From positions 18,234-82,233 of the forward strand of contig NZ_BAJX01000013.1 of assembly GCF_000613925.1 (NCBI RefSeq): a DNA stretch of 64,000 bases, written 5' to 3'. The notes beneath the pieces were generated by a model. The model was not told the DNA's origin. It ran no database searches and was given only the letters and a program-made list of their open reading frames with translations. This DNA is from Prevotella histicola JCM 15637 = DNF00424 (GTDB lineage Bacteria > Bacteroidota > Bacteroidia > Bacteroidales > Bacteroidaceae). The first letter of the stretch is position 1. Each line of letters starts with the position of its first letter. The translations under genes and the position numbers were made by a program. Shown in pieces: positions 9,738 to 19,293 of the stretch.

Positions 9738-12706
9738 ATGATAAAAAGACTGTTGATATTCGTTCTTTTGATGACAAGTGCCGTTGCTGTGATGGCACAG
9801 AACAGGACGGTTACGGGCTCTCTTTATGATGGAGAACTAAAGGAGAAGGTGCCTTATGCTGTTGTTCAGCTGCTGAAGCAGGACAGTAGTTATGTTGTTG
9901 GGGCTGTCTCTGATGATGGAGGAAACTTTAAAATCACTGCACCTGCTAATGGTAGGTATATTCTAAAGGCGTCGTACGTAGGATATAAGACTATCTATCA
10001 GGACGTAGCCATAGCCAACGAACAAGATGTTGCGGTAGGTCAATTGGACTTCCATGTGGACTCTCATACACTGAAAGAGGTGAAAGTTGTGGCAAGTGCA
10101 CCTAAGGTTGTAGTGAAGGCAGATACCTTTCAATACAATGCATCAGCTTATCGTGTACCAGAAGGATCGACGATAGAAGCGCTGGTGAAGAAGCTTCCAG
10201 GTGCAGAAGTGTCGGATGATGGAACGATAAAGATTAATGGAAAGGAGGTAAAGAAGATTCTTGTAAATGGGAAAGAGTTCATGGTGGGCGATACAAAGAC
10301 TGCTATGAAGAACTTACCAACATCCATTATTCAGAACATAAAGGCCTATGATCAGCAGAGTGACCTTAGCCGTGTGACAGGAATAGATGATGGAAATGAG
10401 TCAACAGTATTGGATTTCGGTGTGAAACCAGGGATGAACAAAGGACTCTTCTCAAACATCGACCTTGGTATTGGTACTAAGAACCGATATTCTGAACGTG
10501 GAATGGCGGCTTACTTCAATGACAAGTTCCGCATGATGGGTTTCGTTTCGGCGAACAATGTCAATGATATGGGCTTTGGAGGTGGGCCTCGTGGCGGCTT
10601 TGGTGGTGTACGTCAGGGACTCAACGCTACGAAGATGATAGGATTGAACATGAACTATGATAACGGAAAGACGCTGCAATGGATGGTAGTGTGAGATGGA
10701 ATCACTCGGATGGTGACCTCAATACGCGCGTGTCAGCAGAGAATTTCGTAGCTCATATGGGATCTTTTTCTAATCGACTGAGCCAGCAATATACACGGGA
10801 GAACTCCTGGGACGGACGTTTCCGGTTAGAGTGGAAGCCTGATTCTGTATGGAATATTATGTTCCGACCAAATATTCAGATTAGTAAGAGTGATGGTCAG
10901 ACGGTTAGTACATCGGCTGCTTATAGTGCAGACCCATATGAAACTGTTGACGACCCTTTGTCTGCTGCTTCTATTGCACAGCTAAAGGCGTTAGGAGTAA
11001 TGGTGAACAGCCAGCGTAACATGACGATATCATATGGTGATAAGACTACTTTGGGAGCAATGCTTCAGGTGAACAGGAAGTTAAGTAAGGCGGGAAGGAA
11101 CGTCACATTACGTGTAGATGGTGATTATAGTGATGCCGATTCGAAGACATTCTCCACACAAGACCTACAATATTTTCAGTTGCGTAATGCGTTGGGTAAT
11201 GACTCTACTTATCAAGCCTACCGCTATAACCTCATGCCAACGAAGAGTTGGAATCTCGCAGTACAGACAACTTACAGTGAACCGATAGCCCGAAAGACTT
11301 ATTTACAGTTCAGTTATCAGTTCAAATATGGCTTTTCTAAGAGCGATCGTGATACGTATGATTTCTCTGCTCTGCCTTCTGGAGCCTTCAATAGTCTGCA
11401 ACCTGCCTATCGTTCGTGGGGAAATTACCTCGGATTGTTACCCAATCCTGTAGGCAGTTATCTGGATAATGACCTGAGTAGGTATTCGGAATATCGTACT
11501 TATACGCATGATATGCAAGTGATGTTGCGCATGATTAGGAATAAGTGGAAGATGAATGTCGGTGTAATGCTACAGCCACAACGGTCTACATATATGCAGG
11601 ATTATCTCGGAGTACATGTTGATACTGTCCGAACGGTGGTAAACTGGAGTCCAACATTCGACTTCCGTTATAAGTTTAGTGAGCAGAGTAACCTACGAAT
11701 TAATTATAAGGGGACGGTGACACAGCCAACGATGAGTCAGTTGTTGAACATTGTTGATAACACTGATCCACAGAATATCTCTATTGGTAATCCAGGGTTG
11801 AAGCCTGCATTCGTGAACCGTTTCCGTCTGTTCTATAATACTTTCAGACAGAAACATGCGCAGGCACTCATGACTTTTGCGAACTTCTCAACCACACGCA
11901 ATGCCATCGGAAACAGTGTAACCTATGATGCTGCAAGTGGAGCACGAACGGTTCGGCCCATAAACGTCAACGGAAACTGGAATGCAGATGCGGCGGTGAT
12001 GTTCAATACAAGTATTGATTCAGCTGGAATATGGAATGTACACTCCTTTACACGTGCTAACTTCAACCGTTATGTCAGCTATCTGCAGCCTAATGCAGCA
12101 AGTCTTTTAGAGAAGAATATAACGAAATCGCTGACTTTGGGAGAACGTTTGGCAGGCAGTTATCGTATCTCTTGGCTTGAATTGGAGTTAGATGGCTCGG
12201 TGGATTACACACGTACAAAGAATAATCTACAGAGTTTCAGCAATCTACGCACATGGCAGTTCGCTTACGGAGGTACGCTTAACTTCAATCTCCCATGGAA
12301 TATGAGTATCTCAACGGATTTGCATCAGACCAGCAGAAGAGGATATAATGACGCTTCACTGAATACGAACGAGTTATTGTGGAATGCCCAAATCTCACAG
12401 AGTTTGCTACGTGGTAATGCGCTGACATTGAGCTTACAGTTCTATGATATACTGCATCAGCAGAGTAATCTCTCACGTGTCATCAGTGACGTGAGCCGTT
12501 CAGATACGGAATATAACAGTATAAATAGCTACGTTATGTTACGTGCTACGTATAGATTGAACCTCTTTGGAGGTAAGAATGCAATGCCGAAGCCGCCATC
12601 GGGACGTGATTTCGATCGCCAAGGTCCTAGGATGGGACCACCTCCTGGGGGCAGACCTGGTGGTGGAGGTAGACCGCCGATGGGTGGAGGACCTGGTGGT
12701 TTCTGA
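9738..12706 (+). CDS. Outer-membrane beta-barrel protein with carboxypeptidase-regulatory-like domain (frameshifted at about 10679)
   Basis: Predicted outer-membrane protein of the TonB-receptor-like, CarboxypepD_reg plus Outer-membrane-barrel class. Residues 1-20 are a signal peptide ending in VAVMAQ; 22-100 form the beta-sandwich starting TVTGSLYDGELKEK; then a plug-like region, and the barrel fills the remainder. The tail after the barrel is a Gly/Pro/Arg-rich low-complexity stretch (GPPPGGRPGGGG). The reading frame breaks once: frame 1 runs 9738-10694 and frame 3 resumes at 10679. Adding one A to CAATGG at 10678-10680 joins them into about 990 residues. No SusD-like gene is adjacent, so it is probably not a classical SusC. 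The substrate is unknown. Confidence 0.8.
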
Positions 12707-12741
12707 TGGCAATACGTAGATTATTACTTGATTATAAGATG

Positions 12742-12771
12742 GGGGCGCTCTATTCGAGTGTCCCCTTTTCG
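12742..12771 (+). terminator. Terminator of the outer-membrane protein gene
   Basis: GGGGGCGCTC pairs with GAGTGTCCCC around TATTC, followed by TTTTCG. Confidence 0.65.
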
Positions 12772-12820
12772 ATTATAATACAAGTGTTAGAAGAATCTTT
12801 AGAGTACTTTGGCACCTTAT

Positions 12821-12900
12821 GAATTACCCTTCTCTTTAAAAAAGGTCAACCTTTTTGAAGAAAAAGTTGACCCTTTTTGTGAAAACCGTAGCCCTTTTTC
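12821..12900. repeat. 22-bp-period array, locus F (about four units, GTTGACC-type core)
   Basis: T-tracts begin at 12830, 12852, 12874 and 12895, giving spacings of 22, 22 and 21 bp. The two best units are AAAAAGGTCAACCTTTTT and AAAAAGTTGACCCTTTTT, A-tract/T-tract cores like the GGGC family but with a different centre; the flanking units are degenerate. It lies between the converging terminators at 12742-12771 and 12948-13000. Confidence 0.6.
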
Positions 12901-12947
12901 ATTGAGACCATGAATCCCTTGCTGGGGGAAGTATCTGCAGATAGAAC

Positions 12948-13000
12948 AAAAAAAGCCCCCGACAGTCCGTAAGCTTGTCAGCTTTTCGGATAGTCGAGGG
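12948..13000 (-). terminator. Terminator of the pth/S4 unit
   Basis: A long imperfect stem at 12956-13000 (CCCTCGAC against GTCGGGGG, TCCG against CGGA, AAGCT against AGCTT), followed on the minus strand by seven T (12954-12948). Confidence 0.75.
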
Positions 13001-13120
13001 TATCTTTCTCCTGTAAAAAAGTGCTCGAATATAATGCCGTTATGCCTTGTTTTATTCATTTCTCATGACGATTAAAGGTTGGAAAGTCCATAAGAGTCTA
13101 TGGTACAATCCTCCTTTTCA

Positions 13121-13537
13121 TCAGAAATCCTCATCATCTTCATCGTCGAACCCAAACATTGCAGGCTCAACAAAGGCATCCATTTGGCGCCGATCTTTCT
13201 TTGTTGGTCGTCCCGTTCCACGTGCTCTGTCAACAAATCCACTGATGCGGCTCATTTCAAGTAGCTCATATTGCTTTGCCTCAGTAACATTCTCATACAC
13301 CTCAGGGATGAGTTTTGCACCTACACGCTGCTCAATAGTCTTCAGAACTTTGAAGGAATATGTGATTGGAGGTTTCTTGACGCTGACCACTTCACCTACC
13401 TTTATAGTGTGTGAAGGCTTCACATTTACACCTTTTATTGTAACACGTCCGTTCTTACATGCATCAGCTGCAATGGAACGGGTCTTGAAAATGCGAGCAG
13501 CCCATAACCATTTATCTATTCTTGCAACGTCATTCAT
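13121..13537 (-). CDS. S4-domain RNA-binding protein (HslR/Hsp15-like)
   Basis: A 138-residue cytoplasmic protein. Residues about 4-65 are an S4 RNA-binding fold (RIDKWLWAARIFKTRSIA, then GRVTIKGVNVKPSHTIKVG). The rest is a basic segment (RARGTGRPTKKDRRQ) and a very acidic end (FGFDDEDDEDF). In E. coli, Hsp15 with this fold rescues stalled 50S subunits carrying nascent-chain tRNA. The start codon overlaps the pth stop by one base, so the two are translationally coupled; pth also acts on peptidyl-tRNA, which supports a shared role in rescue of stalled translation. Confidence 0.88.
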   Translation of the reverse strand: MNDVARIDKWLWAARIFKTRSIAADACKNGRVTIKGVNVKPSHTIKVGEVVSVKKPPITYSFKVLKTIEQRVGAKLIPEVYENVTEAKQYELLEMSRISGFVDRARGTGRPTKKDRRQMDAFVEPAMFGFDDEDDEDF

Positions 13538-14109
13538 TATTTCTTTCCAAGCTTATTAAACTGATTCATCGTGATGTCTGTCCCTGCAAGGACGAAACTC
13601 TTGATGATATCCACACCTAAATCGATGGACGGTTGGAGTAGCTTCATGTCTTCATCAGAGTAATGCCCAAGAACCCAATCAATCTGACCGCCCCGCGGAT
13701 AGTCATTTCCTACACCCATACGAAGCCGTGCATAGTTCTGTCCGATAAGCTGTTGGATGTGTCCTAAACCGTTGTGCCCACCGTTTGAACCATTACCTTT
13801 CAGTCGGAAAGCACCGAGTGGCAGGGCTACATCATCCGAAATGACAAGCAGGCGGCTCTGGTCTATGTTCTCTTTATTCAACCAATAACGCACTGCATTA
13901 CCTGATAGATTCATAAAAGTCGTGGGCTTTAGCAAGAACACCTTACGTCCCTTAATACTTGTTTCAGCTACGAATCCGTAACGTTTGTCCTCAAAAACAA
14001 TATTGGACGCTTTAGCGAAAGCGTCCAATACCATAAATCCTGTGTTGTGGCGAGTCCCATCATATTCCTGTCCGGGATTACCTAAACCACAAATTAGATA
14101 CTTGTCCAA
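13537..14109 (-). CDS. pth: Peptidyl-tRNA hydrolase
   Basis: Releases peptides from peptidyl-tRNA dropped off the ribosome. 190 residues, standard length. Key residues: Asn11 and His21 in [18 protein letters not shown] (8-25), FMNLSGNAV with Asn67 and Asn71, and the SDDVALPLG aspartates at 92-93; GSNGGHNGL lies just after. It follows rplY by 57 bp and overlaps the S4 gene by one base, forming the unit rplY-pth-S4. Identification is firm. Confidence 0.95.
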   Translation of the reverse strand: MDKYLICGLGNPGQEYDGTRHNTGFMVLDAFAKASNIVFEDKRYGFVAETSIKGRKVFLLKPTTFMNLSGNAVRYWLNKENIDQSRLLVISDDVALPLGAFRLKGNGSNGGHNGLGHIQQLIGQNYARLRMGVGNDYPRGGQIDWVLGHYSDEDMKLLQPSIDLGVDIIKSFVLAGTDITMNQFNKLGKK

Positions 14110-14166
14110 TGTTTCTTATTTACTTGTACAATCTGTCCTGTTTAATGGTTCAGTGAGTAATAAGTA

Positions 14167-14777
14167 TTACTCAGCAGCAGCTTCTTCAGCCTCTGCAGCT
14201 GCAGCAGCCTGAATAGAGTTACGTGTTGCCTTGATAGAACAAACAACAACCTCCTTAGGAGTAACCAATTCAAGACCCTCGAAACTGAGATCGCCAACCT
14301 TGATGCTCTTACCGAGACGGAGCTCTGTAACGTTGATATCAAGGTGTTCTGGAATCTGCTGGTATGGAGCCATAACATTAATCTTACGGATAGAAAGGTT
14401 CATACGACCACCATCGCGAACACCTGTGCCAAGCCAACAAGCTTAACAGGTACTCCAATTGTGATAGGCTTTTGGTCATTAACCTCATAGAAGTCAACAT
14501 GAAGCAGAGCGTCTGTTACTGGATGAAACTGGAGCTCCTTGAGAACTGCAGTGTGAGACTCACCATCAATAACCAACTCAACAACATAGATGTGTGGAGT
14601 ATAAACCAACTTACGTAATTCTGACATTGATGCTGTGAATGACAATGCCAATGGCTTACCGTCCTTATGTGCCTCACCATAGAGGTTACAAGGAACTAAA
14701 CCTTCCTTACGGAGATGCTTTGAAGCTTTCTTTCCAAGGTCTGTACGCTTCTGACCTGCAACTTTGATTTCTTTCAT
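14167..14777 (-). CDS. rplY: Ribosomal protein bL25, long Ctc form (frameshifted at about 14422)
   Basis: Binds 5S rRNA in the large subunit. The N-terminal L25 domain (MKEIKVAGQKRTDLGKKASK, GLVPCNLYGE, HVDFYEV) lies in the frame 14777-14400; the C-terminal TL5/Ctc domain (IRKINVMAPYQQIPEHLDIN, LGKSIKVGDL) and the alanine/glutamate-rich tail lie in the frame 14403-14167. Reading CAGGGTG instead of CAGGTG at 14422-14424 restores a continuous protein of about 203 residues, the usual length of the Ctc form. It is first in the unit rplY-pth-S4, with a good promoter upstream. Because this gene is highly conserved, the break is probably a base-call error. Confidence 0.9.
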
Positions 14778-14895
14778 AATCTTTGTGTTACTCTAAATTA
14801 ATATGAACTTTAATTCGCCATCACACACTGAGAAACTAAGGATTGGAAAACTGTTACGTTTGCAATTTTCAATTCTCAATTTGCAAAAAGCGATG

Positions 14896-14926
14896 CAAAG
14901 GTAGTTTTTTTCGACGAATTGGGCAA
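14896..14926 (-). promoter_or_regulatory. Promoter of the rplY-pth-S4 unit
   Basis: On the minus strand, TTG (14926-14924), 20 bp, TACCTTTG (14903-14896). It is divergent from the nusB promoter 37 bp away. Confidence 0.6.
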
Positions 14927-14962
14927 GTAATATGTAAAAAAACATAGAAAAACAAATGATTG

Positions 14963-14994
14963 TTTGCATGTACGGAGGTTTTTTCCTACATTTG
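14963..14994 (+). promoter_or_regulatory. Promoter of the nusB operon
   Basis: TTTG at 14963-14966, 20 bp spacer, TACATTTG at 14987-14994; the ATG follows 45 bp later. Confidence 0.65.
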
Positions 14995-15038
14995 CAAAAT
15001 AAAGAATTTAATAGAAACACAATCTTTTAGAACAGACA

Positions 15039-16130
15039 ATGATCAATAGGGAACTAATTCGAATCAAGATTGTCCAGTTAACCTATGCATACTATCAGAA
15101 CGGTAACAGGAACATGGACAATGCTGAAAAGGAACTTCTTTTCAGTCTGGCAAAAGCGTATGATCTTTATAATTACCTCTTGGCTCTAATTGTTTCTGTC
15201 ACGCAGGAGGAGCGCCATCGTGTGGAGATTGCCGCTAACCGTGCTACCCGTGAAGGGACAGAGGCTCCGTCACAACGGTTTGCTTACAATAAGTTTGCCG
15301 TACAATTAGAAGAAAACAAGCAGCTGAATCTCTTCATGGAGAATCAAAAACGTCGTTGGGAAGATGATATGGAGGCTGTTCGTAAGCTCTGTGATCAGAT
15401 TGAACAGAGTACAATTTATAAGGAATACATGGCAAGTGAAGATGATTCTTATGACGTAGACCGTGAGGTATGGCGTAAGATTTATCGTACTTTGATACAG
15501 GAAAATCCTGACTTGGATGCTGTTTTGGAGGAGAGAAGCCTTTACTGGAACGATGATAAGGAAGTGGTTGATACTTTTGTTATCAAGACAATCAAGCGTT
15601 TTGATCCAGAAAATAAGGCAGATCAAGAGTTATTACCCGAATACAGAGATGAAGAGGATCGTGAGTTTGCAGTAAAACTATTCCGTGCTACCATTCTTAA
15701 TGCAGATGTATATCAGCGTTACATGAGTGAAGCAAGTCGTAATTGGGATTTCTCTCGTTTAGCATATATGGATGTTGTCATCATGCAGATTGCCATAGCC
15801 GAGATGCTTACCTTCCCAAATATCCCTGTTTCAGTGACAATAAACGAGTATGTTGACTTGGCCAAGTTGTATAGTACACCGCGTAGTGGTGGCTATATCA
15901 ATGGTATGCTTGATACAATTGCGCGTCATTTGGTTCAGACTGGTAAGATGATGAAAGCGATGCCAGAGCCTCGTCAGCGTCGGAATCGTGATGATCGTCA
16001 GGAGGAAAGGGATTTCCGCCGTGAAGGGCGTAGGCCAACTGTAGCAGAGACTTCTGCCCAACGTCTTGCTGAACGTCAGCGAACAGAGGAAGTACAGGCT
16101 GAGAATTTGGAGAATGATAACGCGGAGTAA
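15039..16130 (+). CDS. nusB: Transcription antitermination factor NusB, long Bacteroidetes form
   Basis: NusB with NusE binds boxA and promotes rRNA antitermination. The classic NusB fold covers only about 130-150 residues; here it maps to roughly 180-310 (EFAVKLFRATILNADVYQRY, then LAYMDVVIMQIAIAEML, IPVSVTINEYVDLAKLYSTP, GYINGMLDTIAR). Residues 1-175 are an extra helical N-terminal half that starts like NusB itself (LIRIKIVQLTYAYYQN), and 315-363 form a very charged Arg/Glu tail. The long form is common in Bacteroidetes, and the function of the extension is unknown to me. It heads the operon nusB-yajC-YbbR-coaE-DUF5606, with gaps of 46 bp or less. Confidence 0.92.
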   Translation: MINRELIRIKIVQLTYAYYQNGNRNMDNAEKELLFSLAKAYDLYNYLLALIVSVTQEERHRVEIAANRATREGTEAPSQRFAYNKFAVQLEENKQLNLFMENQKRRWEDDMEAVRKLCDQIEQSTIYKEYMASEDDSYDVDREVWRKIYRTLIQENPDLDAVLEERSLYWNDDKEVVDTFVIKTIKRFDPENKADQELLPEYRDEEDREFAVKLFRATILNADVYQRYMSEASRNWDFSRLAYMDVVIMQIAIAEMLTFPNIPVSVTINEYVDLAKLYSTPRSGGYINGMLDTIARHLVQTGKMMKAMPEPRQRRNRDDRQEERDFRREGRRPTVAETSAQRLAERQRTEEVQAENLENDNAE

Positions 16131-16176
16131 TCAGTTCTTCTGTCGTATAATAAAGGAAAACAAATAAGAAAAATAA

Positions 16177-16509
16177 ATGAATACAAGTCTTTTTTTAGCG
16201 GCACAAGCCGCACAGCAAGGTGGTAGTGCTATGCCTATGATACTAATGATGGTGGCAATATTTGTCATCATGTGGTTCTTTATGATTCGTCCACAGCAAA
16301 AGAAACAGAAAGAAATTCGTGCTTTTCAGAATGCATTGAAGGATGGTGACGCAGTCGTAACAGGTGGCGGTATCTATGGAACAGTAAAGCACATTGATTT
16401 GACCAATAATAAGGTTGATATAGAAATAGCACGTGGCGTTGTCATTACAGTAGACAAAGGCTATGTCTTTGGCAGTGTACAAGCTTCTCAGCAGAACCAA
16501 AGTAAGTAA
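16177..16509 (+). CDS. yajC: Preprotein translocase accessory subunit YajC
   Basis: A 110-residue single-span membrane protein that associates with SecDF and the Sec translocon. The N-terminal 17 residues are periplasmic and Ala/Gln/Gly-rich. The membrane helix is at about 19-38 (MILMMVAIFVIMWFFMI), followed by the hallmark RPQQKKQKE and a small cytoplasmic domain (GDAVVTGGGIYGTVKHID) typical of the family. Second gene in the nusB operon. Confidence 0.94.
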   Translation: MNTSLFLAAQAAQQGGSAMPMILMMVAIFVIMWFFMIRPQQKKQKEIRAFQNALKDGDAVVTGGGIYGTVKHIDLTNNKVDIEIARGVVITVDKGYVFGSVQASQQNQSK

Positions 16510-16542
16510 CACTTATCGGTTGTTAAAGAGATAAGGTATTTG

Positions 16543-17553
16543 ATGAAGACAGGTAAATCGCTTCATGCATTTAGTATTTTCAGGAACTTCTTGTCGAGAA
16601 TTGTCAGCAAGGAGTTTCTGATTTTTTTGTTCTTCTTAGTGTTAAGTGGGGCATTTTGGCTTGTGATGACGCTGAATGAAACGTACGAACGTGAGTTTAG
16701 CATTCCTCTTCGCATAGTAGATGTCCCACGTAATGTAGTGATAACGAGTGATCCTGATACTGTTGTGCGTTTTACAGTACGAGATAAAGGATACATGATA
16801 GCTGCTTATGCTACGGAAGAGGCTTTTCATCCAATTTTTATAGATTATAAAGTCTATACGGATGGTAAGGGGCATGGAGAGATTTCTGCTGCAGATATTC
16901 AGCGACTGATTTATCTTCAATTAGCTAAAAGTTCGAAGATAACTTCAGTGAAGAGTGGAAATTATACTTTCTCTTTCAACTTTGGACTCCATAAGAAAGT
17001 GCCTGTAAAACTGTTGGGAAAAGTTATACCTGGTAACAATTATTATCTTGCACATGTTGAATTCATTCCTGATAGCGTACAAGTGTATGCTACCCGGAGT
17101 GTGTTGGATAGTATTCAAACGGTATATACATCACGTCAACATATCTCGAATTTCACAGATGTGAAGGAGATAACAGTTGACTTGCGGCGTTTTACCAATG
17201 CTAAGTGCATTCCTTCCAAAGTGAAGATGAAGCTATTCCCTGATGTCTTAACGGAAGAAAGTGTGGAAGTCCCCATTGAAGCTATCAATACTCCGGCGGA
17301 TAAGGTAATGCGTACGTTCCCAAGTAAGGTAACTTTGAAGTTCGTTGTTGGTGCTTATCGTATGCGAACGATGCCAAAGAATCCAGAAACGAGGGAACTG
17401 TTACCTGTTGGTTTCCGTGTTGTTGTTAATTACAAGGAGGTAGAATCGCGTCATTCAGATAAGTGTCACCTCTTTATACAAGCCACTCCTAATGGTGTTC
17501 GTGATGTTCGTCCATCAGTAGATGTTGTTGATTACCTCATTGAACAGCGATGA
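16543..17553 (+). CDS. YbbR-like domain protein, membrane-anchored
   Basis: 336 residues from the ATG at 16543; an in-frame TTG at 16540 would add one residue. One membrane helix at about 25-45 (EFLIFLFFLVLSGAFWLVMT) follows a short cytoplasmic start, and the rest is periplasmic beta-rich sequence with YbbR-type repeats (PVKLLGKVIPGNNYYLAHVE, PDSVQVYATRSVLDSIQTVY). In Firmicutes the YbbR-domain protein CdaR sits beside a diadenylate cyclase and controls it; no cyclase gene is adjacent here, so a c-di-AMP role is only a possibility. Its stop overlaps the coaE start by 4 bp. Confidence 0.82.
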   Translation: MKTGKSLHAFSIFRNFLSRIVSKEFLIFLFFLVLSGAFWLVMTLNETYEREFSIPLRIVDVPRNVVITSDPDTVVRFTVRDKGYMIAAYATEEAFHPIFIDYKVYTDGKGHGEISAADIQRLIYLQLAKSSKITSVKSGNYTFSFNFGLHKKVPVKLLGKVIPGNNYYLAHVEFIPDSVQVYATRSVLDSIQTVYTSRQHISNFTDVKEITVDLRRFTNAKCIPSKVKMKLFPDVLTEESVEVPIEAINTPADKVMRTFPSKVTLKFVVGAYRMRTMPKNPETRELLPVGFRVVVNYKEVESRHSDKCHLFIQATPNGVRDVRPSVDVVDYLIEQR

Positions 17554-18134
17554 TTGTAGCATTGACAGGTGGTATTGGAAGTGGAAAATCTTATGTCTGC
17601 CAGTTACTGAAGGCTCATGGGATTGATGTTTATGACTGTGATGCACATGCAAAGCAGTTGATGCGTACATCTGATACTTTACAACGTGAGTTGTCAATGT
17701 TGGTAGGCGAGGATGTATACCGTGATGGAGTCTTGCAAAAAGCTGTACTTGCCCAATATCTTCTTCATAGTGATGAGCATATGCAAGCAGTGAATAATAT
17801 CATTCATCCAGCCGTGGCATACGACTTTGAACAGTCGGGTTTTACTTGGTTAGAGAGTGCAATATTCTTCGATAGTGGGTTTTATAAGCGGACACATGTC
17901 GATAAAGTAGTTTGTGTTACGGCCCCAATAGATGTTCGTGTGCAACGTGTAATGATGCGAGACCATATCAGTAAGGATAAAGCCTTAGATTGGATATCAC
18001 ATCAACTTCCACAAGAGGAGGTTTTACAACGAAGCAATTATGAAATAATCAATGATGGTTTACGCCCTTTAGAACCACAGATAACTCACCTATTGAGTCA
18101 ACTTGGTACTTCTTGTGCCACATTAAAAAGATAG
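17550..18134 (+). CDS. coaE: Dephospho-CoA kinase
   Basis: Last step of coenzyme A synthesis: phosphorylates the 3'-hydroxyl of dephospho-CoA with ATP. 194 residues, standard. The P-loop GGIGSGKS lies at 7-14, followed by the substrate site YDCDAHAKQLM, and VTAPIDVRVQRVMMRD in the lid region. The start overlaps the upstream YbbR gene by 4 bp (ATGA), so expression is coupled. The nusB-yajC-YbbR-coaE order is a familiar Bacteroidales arrangement. Confidence 0.95.
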   Translation: MIVALTGGIGSGKSYVCQLLKAHGIDVYDCDAHAKQLMRTSDTLQRELSMLVGEDVYRDGVLQKAVLAQYLLHSDEHMQAVNNIIHPAVAYDFEQSGFTWLESAIFFDSGFYKRTHVDKVVCVTAPIDVRVQRVMMRDHISKDKALDWISHQLPQEEVLQRSNYEIINDGLRPLEPQITHLLSQLGTSCATLKR

Positions 18135-18173
18135 AAAAAAGGATAATTCAATAATTAAAAGTTATATATAAAA

Positions 18174-18611
18174 ATGTTACAGACAATTCTTTCAATTGCA
18201 GGTAAGCCAGGACTCTATAAGTTAGTGAGCCGTGGTAAAATGAATCTTATCGTAGAAGCATTAGACGAAACACACCGTCGTCAGCCCGCTTTTGCAACAG
18301 ATCGTGTGACAAGTCTTGCTGATATAGCAATGTTCACCGATAGTGAGGATGTTCCATTGGGACAGGTTCTTGCTAAATTACGTGATAAAGAGGGTGGAAA
18401 AGTTGCTTCTCTGAATTGGCGTAAAGCCTCTGCTAAAGAGTTACAGACCTATTTTGGCGAAGTACTTCCCGACTTTGACCGTGACCGTGTACACAGTAGT
18501 GACATAAAGAAGCTTCTCCAATGGTATGAAATACTTGTAAAAGCAGGTATAACAAACTTTGAAGAAGACATGAAACCTACGGAAGGTGATAACATAGATG
18601 ATAGAAAATAA
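18174..18611 (+). CDS. DUF5606 domain protein
   Basis: A 145-residue conserved Bacteroidetes protein of unknown function. It starts with LQTILSIAGKPGLYKLVSRG, which is diagnostic of the family, and contains a basic helical middle (SLNWRKASAKELQTYFGEVL) and a charged end. No signal peptide or membrane segment, so probably cytoplasmic. The glycine-rich SH3-like start (KPGLYKLVSRGKMNLIVEAL) suggests nucleic-acid or protein binding, but that is speculation. Last gene of the nusB operon. Confidence 0.85.
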   Translation: MLQTILSIAGKPGLYKLVSRGKMNLIVEALDETHRRQPAFATDRVTSLADIAMFTDSEDVPLGQVLAKLRDKEGGKVASLNWRKASAKELQTYFGEVLPDFDRDRVHSSDIKKLLQWYEILVKAGITNFEEDMKPTEGDNIDDRK

Positions 18612-18617
18612 ACAAAG

Positions 18618-18654
18618 AAAGTCCTCAAGTGTACAAGACACTTGAGGACTTTTC
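18618..18654 (+). terminator. Terminator of the nusB operon
   Basis: Perfect 15-bp stem AAAGTCCTCAAGTGT / ACACTTGAGGACTTT around a 5-nt loop. It begins 7 bp after the DUF5606 stop, and the stem itself ends in TTT. Confidence 0.75.
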
Positions 18655-18768
18655 GATTCTAATAAAAACTCAATTAAATAGGGATAATCACTTCATTTGA
18701 CTTTCGGAAAATATCTTTGCGAGTATCCCAAACTCCTCTTCCATCAGGGCAAGTAGACCCTTTCTTTG

Positions 18769-19176
18769 TTAACCTACAGTAATTTGGCGAGCAATCTTCT
18801 GTACATCAACCTTAATCTTTGGTAAGGTGACGGTCAGAACACCGTTGACTACACGTGCAGCGATGTGCTCTTTCTCAACATCATCAGGAAGAATTAATGT
18901 CTGTTCGTACTTACTGTAAGCGAACTCACGACGTAAGTAATGAGCTTTCTGCTCCTTCTCATCAGACTTCTTCTCCATCTTAATAGTCAAGTCACCATCA
19001 TTATTGATGTTAACCTCAAAGTCATCTTTGCTTAAACCTGGTGCAGCAACCTCTACAGTGTAATCAGTTTCAGTCTCCAAAACATTGATTGCAGGTGCTG
19101 TTGCATTTGTTTTTGGCATATTCGTAGTGTTCAAGAAATCATTAAATACTTCTGGTAACCATGAATCTCTGTACAT
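18769..19176 (-). CDS. Hsp20/alpha-crystallin small heat-shock protein
   Basis: An ATP-independent holdase that keeps denaturing proteins soluble. 135 residues; the alpha-crystallin domain covers about 28-125 (NVLETETDYTVEVAAPGLSK, INNDGDLTIKMEKK), with the signature VVNGVLTVTLPK near the end. Length and layout are those of the common Bacteroidetes Hsp20. It is last in transcription order after the hemerythrin and DUF488 genes, separated by a 117-bp gap that may hold its own promoter. Confidence 0.92.
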   Translation of the reverse strand: MYRDSWLPEVFNDFLNTTNMPKTNATAPAINVLETETDYTVEVAAPGLSKDDFEVNINNDGDLTIKMEKKSDEKEQKAHYLRREFAYSKYEQTLILPDDVEKEHIAARVVNGVLTVTLPKIKVDVQKIARQITVG

Positions 19177-19293
19177 ATCTTTATCTCCTTTACTTTATTT
19201 TTATTATTAATATTTTGTACAGAGTGTTATGCAATGAGCGTACCAGTGGAGTTTTAGTGACACTTTGACACTTTAATACGTCAATATGTCGTA

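Noticed and set aside
12817..13059. 80-codon open frame on the minus strand
   Set aside because: It runs through the terminator at 12948-13000 and the 22-bp array, and its Lys/Phe-rich end simply translates A- and T-tracts.
14142..14378. Second minus-strand frame overlapping the 3' half of rplY
   Set aside because: A shadow frame; the true C-terminal domain of bL25 is in the frame ending at 14167.
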